A stretch of DNA of 6,579 bases from an uncultured Veillonella sp. (GTDB lineage Bacteria > Bacillota > Negativicutes > Veillonellales > Veillonellaceae). Both the position numbers and the translations under genes were made by a program. The stretch is from positions 1 to 6,579 of the forward strand of contig URZS01000063.1 of assembly GCA_900552445.1 (NCBI GenBank), written 5' to 3'. Below, piece after piece: positions 1-5,236 of this stretch; positions within the stretch are counted from its first letter, which is position 1; every line of letters starts with the position of its first letter. Below the pieces are notes generated by a model. It was given only the letters and a program-made list of their open reading frames with translations. It did no database searches and was not told where the DNA came from.

Positions 1-37
1 ATCTACACTCTTTCCCTACACGACGCTCTTCCGATCT
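1..37 (+). other. Illumina adapter remnant (not genomic)
   Basis: The first 37 bases match the 3' portion of the Illumina universal/P5 adapter and end in the diagnostic CGACGCTCTTCCGATCT. The match is recognised from memory of that adapter. It sits exactly at the window edge, which fits an untrimmed read at a contig end. Genomic sequence should be taken to begin at about base 38. Confidence 0.97.
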
Positions 38-51
38 TATATATAAGAAAC

Positions 52-91
52 AATAAAAGCCTCCTTAGTAGATACTAAGGAGGCTTTTATT
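52..91. terminator. Bidirectional rho-independent terminator
   Basis: The arms 52-70 and 73-91 are perfect inverted repeats of 19 bp around a GA centre (in practice a loop of about 4 nt). The core is GCCTCC/GGAGGC and the outer part is A/T-rich, so a U-rich tail exists on both strands. It probably ends the transcript of a gene lying left of the window, and could equally stop leftward transcription. The symmetry is explained by terminator structure, so no transposon end needs to be invoked. Confidence 0.85.
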
Positions 92-181
92 CGTTTTCCT
101 TAGAGAGGGATCTTATACCTTTTAGTTCACAGTTGTATATAGATAAATTTCGAAAAATTCATGATAAGTTCATAAAAGATA

Positions 182-210
182 TTGAAATTTATCGAAAAGT
201 TGTGTAAAAT
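182..210 (+). promoter_or_regulatory. Sigma-A-type promoter of ompA
   Basis: A -35 hexamer TTGAAA (182-187) is followed after 17 bp by a -10 hexamer TAAAAT (205-210). The predicted transcription start is near A217, leaving a leader of about 55 nt before the ATG at 272. The site lies directly upstream of a gene expected to be strongly expressed. The bases of the -35 can also be read as an in-frame TTG, which would give a spurious longer OmpA. Confidence 0.7.
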
Positions 211-258
211 AAAAGTATATTATTACCAAAGGCCTGTGTATTGTGAAGGGCCATTATT

Positions 259-264
259 GGAGGG
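259..264 (+). promoter_or_regulatory. Ribosome binding site fixing the ompA start
   Basis: GGAGGG lies 7 nt before the ATG at 272. The codons after this ATG encode a textbook signal peptide. This rules out the in-frame TTG at 182, which has no such site and falls inside the promoter. Confidence 0.9.
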
Positions 265-271
265 AATTATA

Positions 272-1303
272 ATGAACAAAAAATTATTAGCTTTATTGGC
301 AGTTGCTGCTGTAGGCGTATCTGTAGCAGGTGCAACTCCACAAACTCAATTCAACAAAGGTGAATTCCAAGTTGATCTTGGTGCAGCTAGTGTTGAAGCA
401 AAAATGGATGGTGGCAAAGATGCTCACAAATGGAACTTCGATGGTGGTTTGACTTATGGCTGGTCTGACAAAACTGGTATTCAATATGGTTACCATGGTT
501 TGAATACTAAACATCTTGATACTGATATGCATGAATTGAACTTGGTTCGTTCTTTGAACAAAAATGTAGCAGTATATGGTGGCTATGCTCGGATCCACAA
601 TCATGATGCTGGTGGCACTAACAACATTGCGCAAGCAGGTGTAATTGGTAAAACTAACCTTGGCTCTAAAGTAGAAGTTTACGGTAAAGCTGGTGTAGGT
701 ACTAAGAATACTACAGTTTTAGAAGCTGGTTTAGGCTATAAAGTTAACGAAGACTGGGATATCAATGCTGGTTACCGCTACATCAATACTAAAGCAAATG
801 AAGATCATAATGTATCCTTCCAAGGTCCAGTAGTTGGCTTGTCCTACCGTTTCGGTGGTCAAAAATCCGTAGCTCCTGTATACACTCCAGCTCCAGCTCC
901 TGTATACACTCCAGCTCCAGCTCCAGCTCCTGTAGTAGAAGCTCCTGTATATAAAACTCCTAAATTGGACTACTATGTACAATCCATCTACTTCGATTCC
1001 GACCAAGATGTTGCTCGTGCAGACCAATATCCAAACTTAACAGCTGCTGTAAACGCTGCTCACCAATATCCTCAAGATCAAGTTAAATTGTTAGGTAATG
1101 CTGATACTGATGCAAATCCTCAATACAACATTGGTTTATCCGAACGCCGCGTACAATATGTAGCTCAATACTTAGTAAATAATGGCGTATCTGCTGATCG
1201 CTTCATCGGTATCGCTAATGGCGACACTAAACCAGTGGCAACTAACTCCACTGCAGCAGGTAAAGCTGAAAACCGTCGTGTAGACGTTTACATTCACCGC
1301 TAA
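272..1303 (+). CDS. ompA: OmpA-family outer membrane protein
   Basis: A 343-aa envelope protein expected to span the outer membrane and hold it to the peptidoglycan. Residues 1-21 form a signal peptide (MNKK, hydrophobic core, predicted cut after AGA). About residues 27-196 are an alternating aromatic/glycine stretch ending in GLSYRFGG, the size of an eight-stranded OmpA barrel. Residues 200-230 are a Pro/Ala/Val/Tyr linker built from a tandem repeat. Residues 235-343 are an OmpA C-terminal domain with the FDSDQD strand and the NIGLSERR helix. By alignment with E. coli OmpA, Asp278 and Arg293 occupy the places of its peptidoglycan-binding Asp271 and Arg286. The gene has its own promoter and terminator, so it is probably monocistronic. 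The start is set by GGAGGG at 259-264. The family is certain; that this is the organism's main OmpA is an inference. Confidence 0.95.
   Translation: MNKKLLALLAVAAVGVSVAGATPQTQFNKGEFQVDLGAASVEAKMDGGKDAHKWNFDGGLTYGWSDKTGIQYGYHGLNTKHLDTDMHELNLVRSLNKNVAVYGGYARIHNHDAGGTNNIAQAGVIGKTNLGSKVEVYGKAGVGTKNTTVLEAGLGYKVNEDWDINAGYRYINTKANEDHNVSFQGPVVGLSYRFGGQKSVAPVYTPAPAPVYTPAPAPAPVVEAPVYKTPKLDYYVQSIYFDSDQDVARADQYPNLTAAVNAAHQYPQDQVKLLGNADTDANPQYNIGLSERRVQYVAQYLVNNGVSADRFIGIANGDTKPVATNSTAAGKAENRRVDVYIHR
871..951 (+). repeat. 24-bp tandem repeat in the OmpA linker
   Basis: A 24-bp unit beginning AGCTCCTGTATACACT occurs at 871-894 and again, perfectly, at 895-918. Two extra AGCTCC hexamers follow (919-930), then a partial copy AGCTCCTGTATA at 940-951. 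Each full unit encodes APVYTPAP. The repeat stays in frame and forms the flexible Pro/Ala linker between the barrel and the peptidoglycan-binding domain. Confidence 0.95.
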
Positions 1304-1334
1304 TCTCTAAGCTAATTTAGATTAGACATACAAT

Positions 1335-1402
1335 AAAGTCCACCTTCTATCATGCTCTCGTGTTCATCGGGGGACCGAGCATGTGATAAGGTGGACTTTT
1401 AT
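1335..1402 (+). terminator. Terminator downstream of ompA
   Basis: The 12-bp arm AAAGTCCACCTT (1335-1346) pairs with AAGGTGGACTTT (1388-1399). After a small internal loop, CATGCTCG (1351-1358 region) pairs with CGAGCATG further in. The apical loop of about 15 nt is G-rich. A U-rich tail (CTTTTATG) follows, and an A-rich flank on the other side would also allow some leftward termination. It starts about 30 nt after the ompA stop codon. Confidence 0.85.
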
Positions 1403-1494
1403 GTTATACTAAACTTGCATACAATCGTAGGTCATACAATGTTCATTAAGATTTGATAATGTATGCGGTGTGAGTATAGTAAAGTAGGTTATAT

Positions 1495-2616
1495 ATGAAA
1501 AAATTTAAATATTACAAACCGCTCATAGGTGCTATCATACTAGCTGGTATTATGATTATGATGGCCCTTAGAATAAGTGATATTGCTAGTGCTATTGATG
1601 CTATTATTACAGCATTTGTTCCACTTATTGTAGGTGCCTGTATTGCGTTTGTGCTAGATATTTTAGTAGTGCGTTATGAGCGATGGCTATGGCCTAAGAG
1701 TGAATCTGGATGGAGGTATAAGATACGACGACCTCTCAGTCTTGTATTATCTTTTGTGACAATTAGCGTAATCGTGTATTTTATTGCCCGTATGGCGCTT
1801 CCTCAATTGGTTCATTCTATGTCGATTATTGTGGCGTCTTCGCCTCAACTGTATACAGATTTCCAAACTTGGATGCAGCATCTTACAGAGACGATTCCAA
1901 TGGCATCTAATCAGACACTTATGGACACGTTGAGTGGTGAAAGTATCGTTAAATATACTCGTGAATGGGGTACTAAAGGCGGTACATACATCGTCAATGC
2001 AATGGGCACAGTTTTATCTTGGACGTTAAATATCGGTCTTGGATTGATATTTGCTATTTATATGCTTCTTGATAAAGAACGCCTTATGATGCAAGGCAAA
2101 CGCATTGTAAAAGCCTATGCATCTGATGAATGGTTAAATCGTGTTAGTTATGTAACCCGTGTGGCAGTTCAAACATTTAGTAATTTCTTTGTAGGACAGT
2201 TTATTGATGCCTTGATTTTAGGCGTTATGGTGGGTATTACTTTATGGCTATTCAATATAGAATACGCTACAACCATTGCCTGTGTAATTGGCCTTACTGG
2301 TTTGATTCCACTACTTGGTATCTATGTAGGTGGTGTTATCGGTGCGGTTATGTTGCTCACTGTTAGCCCTATGGATGCATTAATTTATGTGATTATTTTA
2401 GAAGTGCTTCATCAAATTGAAAGCAACTTCATTTACCCTAAAATCGTCGGTAACTCTGTTGGTTTGCCGGGCTTATGGGTATTTGCTGCGGTTATCGTAG
2501 GTGGTAGCTTGATGGGGGTCACTGGCATGTTGATCGGTGTTCCTTTAGTAGCTACATGCTATAAACTGCTTATGAGAGATGTAGAGGATCGACTTGCATC
2601 AAATGAAGGTTTATAG
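1495..2616 (+). CDS. AI-2E-family transporter (permease)
   Basis: A 373-aa polytopic inner-membrane protein of the AI-2E transporter family (Pfam PF01594; relatives TqsA, PerM, YdiK). Hydrophobic segments lie at about residues 9-26, 36-58, 83-102, 172-192, 236-254, 259-290 and 325-355. A soluble region at 105-165 separates the N-terminal and C-terminal membrane blocks, as is usual for the family. Recognisable signatures are FVGQFIDALILG (232-243), LIPLLGIYVGG (270-280), HQIESNFIYPKIVGNSVGLP (306-325) and the closing GxxGMLIGVPL (341-351). Length is normal. The ATG at 1495 follows a modest AAGTAGG site 6 nt upstream. The family name comes from TqsA; members differ in substrate (some are linked to ion/proton exchange), so quorum-signal export should not be assumed. 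No terminator is visible after it, so read-through into the PepSY gene 134 nt downstream is possible. Confidence 0.9.
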   Translation: MKKFKYYKPLIGAIILAGIMIMMALRISDIASAIDAIITAFVPLIVGACIAFVLDILVVRYERWLWPKSESGWRYKIRRPLSLVLSFVTISVIVYFIARMALPQLVHSMSIIVASSPQLYTDFQTWMQHLTETIPMASNQTLMDTLSGESIVKYTREWGTKGGTYIVNAMGTVLSWTLNIGLGLIFAIYMLLDKERLMMQGKRIVKAYASDEWLNRVSYVTRVAVQTFSNFFVGQFIDALILGVMVGITLWLFNIEYATTIACVIGLTGLIPLLGIYVGGVIGAVMLLTVSPMDALIYVIILEVLHQIESNFIYPKIVGNSVGLPGLWVFAAVIVGGSLMGVTGMLIGVPLVATCYKLLMRDVEDRLASNEGL

Positions 2617-2683
2617 TATATTGTCTAAATAATATGATAGTTTATGTATGTTTTGTGTGCTGTTGAATATGGCACGGACTTAT

Positions 2684-2726
2684 AGTAATTCTAGTATGTG
2701 AATTACTTTTACTATTGTTAAAAGTA
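2684..2726 (+). promoter_or_regulatory. Two overlapping inverted repeats in the PepSY-gene leader
   Basis: AGTAATTC (2684-2691) pairs with GAATTACT (2700-2707) across 8 nt. TACTTTTA (2704-2711) pairs with TAAAAGTA (2719-2726) across 7 nt. Both are perfect 8-bp arms, and they share bases 2704-2707, so as RNA only one stem can fully form at a time. The second ends 11 nt before the AGGAGG site. They could be operators or leader hairpins; neither has a U-tract, so they are not ordinary terminators. I found no convincing promoter nearby; the best candidate, TTGTCT (2621) - 16 bp - TATGTA (2643), is weak. Confidence 0.4.
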
Positions 2727-2737
2727 TCACATATAGT

Positions 2738-2743
2738 AGGAGG
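2738..2743 (+). promoter_or_regulatory. Ribosome binding site fixing the PepSY-gene start
   Basis: A perfect AGGAGG sits 7 nt before the ATG at 2751, which opens a signal peptide. This excludes the in-frame TTG at 2715, which has no ribosome site and lies within the inverted repeats. Confidence 0.9.
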
Positions 2744-2750
2744 ATTTGTA

Positions 2751-3407
2751 ATGAATAAAAAGTTAATTTCTATGGCATTAACTGGTGTATTGGCAGTAGG
2801 TGTATTGTCTGTTGCTACACCAAGTGTGGCAGATGCACGTAAAACAAAGCCGGAAACAAGTACTGATATTTCTGTACAACGTGCACCAGGTGAGTCCATG
2901 GTTATGACTATGAGCAAAATTGGTACTATTTTCCAAAATCGCTTCCCGAATGCTGCGCTTCACTCCGTAGAGCTTAACTCTAACGATTTAAACTATGGTT
3001 ACAAAGTTGTTGGCTATAGTAAATATCATCAATACAAGATGAAAATTGACGTAATTACTGGTAATACTTCCAATATGGAAGAAGGTGGTAAACCTAAAAA
3101 AATTATCGGGGAAATCTTCAACAAAGATCGAGTAATTGAGTCTGCTCAAGCAGAACGTGTTGCTAAACAACAACTCGGTGCTGATGCTGTTATGAAGGGC
3201 TGGAAAATTGAAGCTCATGACGGCAAAATCTTGTACTATGTAACAATGCATCAAGATGGTAAAAAAGTAGTTGTTACAGTAGATGCTGAAACAGGTGCTT
3301 ACGTAGAGCAATCTAAATCTTATAAATTACCACCTGAACCAGATCAAGGTTTCGATGGCCGTAAAACAAATCTTATCTTTGGTAGTGGCATCGACATGGG
3401 TCGTTAA
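2751..3407 (+). CDS. Secreted protein with two PepSY-like domains
   Basis: A 218-aa exported protein of unknown specific role. Residues 1-29 are a signal peptide (MNKK, hydrophobic core, predicted cut after ADA). There is no lipobox cysteine, so it should be soluble in the periplasm or outside the cell. The clearest domain is a C-terminal PepSY module, about residues 130-186: a helix rich in A/K/Q, then strands with YYVTMHQDGKKVVVTVDAETG, the hallmark 'vDaeTG' ending. A second, more divergent copy is suggested at about 54-108 (IGTIFQNRFPNAALHSVEL...YKMKIDVITG). The tail (190-218) is Pro/Gly-rich. PepSY domains are known from propeptides of M4 peptidases and from other envelope proteins, where inhibition of proteases has been proposed; no protease is encoded next to it here. 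It may be co-transcribed with the upstream permease. The fold assignment is fairly safe; the function is not known. Confidence 0.8.
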   Translation: MNKKLISMALTGVLAVGVLSVATPSVADARKTKPETSTDISVQRAPGESMVMTMSKIGTIFQNRFPNAALHSVELNSNDLNYGYKVVGYSKYHQYKMKIDVITGNTSNMEEGGKPKKIIGEIFNKDRVIESAQAERVAKQQLGADAVMKGWKIEAHDGKILYYVTMHQDGKKVVVTVDAETGAYVEQSKSYKLPPEPDQGFDGRKTNLIFGSGIDMGR

Positions 3408-3420
3408 TCTATTGATAACA

Positions 3421-3450
3421 AAAAGGACTGTGCATAAACACAGTCCTTTT
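3421..3450. terminator. Bidirectional terminator between convergent genes
   Basis: AAAAGGACTGTG (3421-3432) pairs perfectly with CACAGTCCTTTT (3439-3450) around a 6-nt loop CATAAA. The A-run on one side and the T-run on the other give a U-tail in both directions. It lies between the stop of the PepSY gene (3407) and the stop of the minus-strand flavoprotein gene (3473), so it most likely serves both. Confidence 0.9.
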
Positions 3451-3472
3451 ATTGCTATAACGGTAGTTATTA

Positions 3473-4990
3473 TTACCAACGGTGTTCGTAGTACACTTGT
3501 GTCCACATGATAACTTCGATCAAGGAAGGGTGTGGGCTCATAGTTTCACCTACAGTGATAACGGATTTAGGATCCATTTCGCGAGTAATACCTCTTTCAC
3601 GTAAGCGTTTAGTACGTTCAGACGCGATTTCTTCATTAATTGCTGTCAACGGAGTTACACCGCTGTTCATAAGGTTTACATATGGTTGGAAGAGGATAGA
3701 CGCTTGTGGACCTGTTACGTGCATACCTAGAATATGGTTAGTATCTTTGTCTACCACGATTTTAACAAAGCCGTCATTTACATCACCAGGGTTGATACCC
3801 ATTGCGTAGCCTTTAGCTGTGGAGGAGTAGTAGTTTTTACCTACACCTACATTGTAACCAGCTTTAATAGCTTCTGCCTCAGTAAGTCCTACGCTACCAA
3901 TTTCAGGGTAGGAGAATGTAACCTTAGGCAATGTATCATAACGTGCCCAACGGTAATCTTCTTCGCTTGTTGCGTAGAAGAGATTATGAGCAATGATATC
4001 TGCTTCGTAGTTTGCACGATGGCGGAATGCAGGTTCGCCGTTTACGTCACCTAATGCATAGATACCATCAACGGATGTTTCTAAGAATTCGTTAGTTTTG
4101 ATCCAGCCTTTTGGCCATGTTTCGATACCAGTATTTTCGAGATGAAGCTCTTCTACAGCTGGACGAATGCCTGCAGCGACAAGGATTTCTTCAACTTTAG
4201 TTTCTAAGATTTCCCCAGTTGTACGATCTTTAGTAACGACTACTTTGAGACCATCTTCTTGGCGGATTTCAACCGTGTCTTGATTTAGAACTACATTGAT
4301 GCCACGTTCTCTATAGTTATTCAACAAGAATTCAGATACTTCTGCGTCTTCTTTAGGTACTAAACGTACATTATGTTGAAGGATTGTTACCTCTGTACCA
4401 GCGGATGCAAATACGTGAGCAAATTCAACACCGATTGGACCTGCACCGAGTACCGCAAGGGATTTGTATGGTTGTTTAGGGAATTTATCGCCAAAGAGGC
4501 TTTCACTAGTAAGGAAACCTGCCTCTTGAAGACCAGGTACATTCGGTATATTACTATAACCGCCAGTACCAAGGATAATCGTTGGTGCTGTGATTTCTAC
4601 AATGCCAGAACCATCGTTAAGATGAATATTCATTACTTTATCGGATACAAAGCTTGCTGCACCACGATATACGTCTACATTGTCATAGGCATTGTAGTAG
4701 TCGTAAATGCCAGCAGATTCGTCGATTTTATGCCAGGTACGTTTTGATACGGTATCCCAATCCATAGTAGCAGAACCAACATTAACACCGATTTTTTTGA
4801 ATTCTTCTACTTCTTGGATCGCATTGGCTGCTGTAACCATAACTTTTGTAGGAATACAACCGCGAGTTAGGCAGGTACCACCAAATTTACCTTTTTCTAT
4901 GATGGCCACTTTAAGGCCTTTTTTTAGTGCAGCGTCAGCAACGATAGTGGCGCCGCCTGTACCAACTACAATAATATCGTATTGTTTCAT
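3473..4990 (-). CDS. Dihydrolipoamide dehydrogenase-like flavoprotein disulfide reductase
   Basis: A 505-aa class I pyridine nucleotide-disulfide oxidoreductase. FAD-binding fold near residues 5-35 (GTGGAT at 10-15, closer to the GSGGAA form of mercuric reductase than to the usual GxGxxG). Redox-active pair Cys40/Cys45 in GGTCLTRGCIPTK. Second Rossmann motif GAGPIG (182-187). Second FAD motif GIYALGDV (309-316). C-terminal dimerisation domain from about 352, with the catalytic dyad His487/Glu492 in SPHPSLIE. All chemistry residues are present, so it should be active in thiol/disulfide electron transfer with NAD(P)H. At the end of the NAD-fold second strand, where NAD enzymes carry Glu, it has Gln205 (ILQHN), so cofactor choice is unclear. 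It exceeds the usual length of about 470 aa through an insertion at roughly 452-481. No 2-oxoacid dehydrogenase or glycine-cleavage gene is adjacent, so the lipoamide assignment is provisional. AAAGGA lies 6 nt before the ATG. Confidence 0.88.
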   Translation of the reverse strand: MKQYDIIVVGTGGATIVADAALKKGLKVAIIEKGKFGGTCLTRGCIPTKVMVTAANAIQEVEEFKKIGVNVGSATMDWDTVSKRTWHKIDESAGIYDYYNAYDNVDVYRGAASFVSDKVMNIHLNDGSGIVEITAPTIILGTGGYSNIPNVPGLQEAGFLTSESLFGDKFPKQPYKSLAVLGAGPIGVEFAHVFASAGTEVTILQHNVRLVPKEDAEVSEFLLNNYRERGINVVLNQDTVEIRQEDGLKVVVTKDRTTGEILETKVEEILVAAGIRPAVEELHLENTGIETWPKGWIKTNEFLETSVDGIYALGDVNGEPAFRHRANYEADIIAHNLFYATSEEDYRWARYDTLPKVTFSYPEIGSVGLTEAEAIKAGYNVGVGKNYYSSTAKGYAMGINPGDVNDGFVKIVVDKDTNHILGMHVTGPQASILFQPYVNLMNSGVTPLTAINEEIASERTKRLRERGITREMDPKSVITVGETMSPHPSLIEVIMWTQVYYEHRW

Positions 4991-5017
4991 GTTGATTCCT
5001 TTCTATATATATCTACT

Positions 5018-5036
5018 AATAGTTATTATCATTAAC
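5018..5036 (-). promoter_or_regulatory. Possible Fur-like box at the flavoprotein gene start site
   Basis: Read on the minus strand, GTTAATGATAATAACTATT matches 15 of 19 positions of the classical Fur consensus GATAATGATAATCATTATC. It would span about -4 to +16 relative to the predicted transcription start, where a bound repressor would block transcription. In DNA this AT-rich such a match can arise by chance, so it is only a candidate. Confidence 0.25.
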
Positions 5037-5039
5037 TCT

Positions 5040-5067
5040 ATTATAGCATTACATTGAATTAAATCAA
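5040..5067 (-). promoter_or_regulatory. Promoter of the flavoprotein gene
   Basis: On the minus strand, -35 TTGATT (5067-5062) and -10 TATAAT (5045-5040) are 16 bp apart. The -10 is preceded by TGC, giving the extended form TGnTATAAT. The predicted start is near 5033, with a leader of about 43 nt. The match is strong, and the -35 lies within a near-perfect palindrome. Confidence 0.75.
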
Positions 5068-5068
5068 T
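5053..5068. promoter_or_regulatory. Palindrome overlapping the flavoprotein -35 box
   Basis: ATTGAATTAAATCAAT is a 16-bp palindrome with one mismatched pair, and it covers the -35 hexamer. This is the typical place and size for a dimeric repressor operator. No regulator can be named from the sequence. Confidence 0.4.
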
Positions 5069-5091
5069 ATAGATAATTAACTATTGGTGAA

Positions 5092-5117
5092 AGTTTATGT
5101 TTAACTAATCATAAACT
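5092..5117. promoter_or_regulatory. 8-10-8 dyad upstream of the flavoprotein promoter
   Basis: AGTTTATG (5092-5099) and CATAAACT (5110-5117) are perfect inverted repeats separated by 10 bp. The centre lies about 70 bp upstream of the predicted transcription start, a position used by activators. It has no U-tract, so it is not a terminator. Confidence 0.4.
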
Positions 5118-5199
5118 ATATGATTTTTACGTATTATAAGAGAAAATGTAATAATACTTTTATAAAGAGTAAATGAGGTCGTTTACTAAACTTGTTTAC

Positions 5200-5227
5200 A
5201 AAAAAAGACGGTCCCGAAGGACCGCCT
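5200..5227 (-). terminator. Terminator of sstT with UUCG tetraloop
   Basis: On the minus strand a 9-bp stem (AGGCGGTCC / GGACCGTCT, one G-U pair) closes on a C(UUCG)G tetraloop, an exceptionally stable loop, and is followed by seven T. It begins about 10 nt after the sstT stop codon. It should separate sstT from the flavoprotein gene downstream on the same strand. Confidence 0.95.
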
Positions 5228-5236
5228 AAGGATGTT

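Noticed and set aside
52..91. Perfect 19-bp inverted repeat as an insertion-sequence end
   Set aside because: The arms are almost touching, flanked by U-rich tails on both strands, with no transposase nearby; a terminator explains it fully.
182..271. N-terminal extension of OmpA by 30 residues from a TTG start
   Set aside because: The TTG is the -35 box itself, has no ribosome site, and would place a charged, cysteine-containing stretch ahead of a clear signal peptide.
293..1027. Antisense open frames opposite ompA (113 and 98 aa)
   Set aside because: They are low-complexity mirror images of the ompA codons, including a Trp/Ser/Tyr repeat produced by the Pro/Ala linker, with no ribosome sites or recognisable domains.
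1327..1440. CATACAAT copies as a CRISPR-like array
   Set aside because: The unit is only 8 bp, spacing is irregular, and there are no cas genes.
1415..1480. A defined promoter for the AI-2E permease
   Set aside because: TTGCAT/TACAAT are 14 bp apart, and TTGATA (1453)/TATAGT (1475), although 16 bp apart, would start transcription on top of the ribosome site. A promoter is likely present here but I cannot place it.
1495..2616. The AI-2E permease as evidence of a quorum-sensing locus
   Set aside because: No luxS, lsr or receptor gene is present, and the family name does not establish the substrate.
2715..2750. N-terminal extension of the PepSY protein by 12 residues from a TTG start
   Set aside because: It has no ribosome site, falls inside the inverted repeats, and a perfect AGGAGG precedes the ATG at 2751.
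3507..5057. Plus-strand open frames opposite the flavoprotein gene
   Set aside because: All lie within the well-supported flavoprotein gene or its promoter, are Cys/Thr/Ile-rich shadow translations, and lack ribosome sites.
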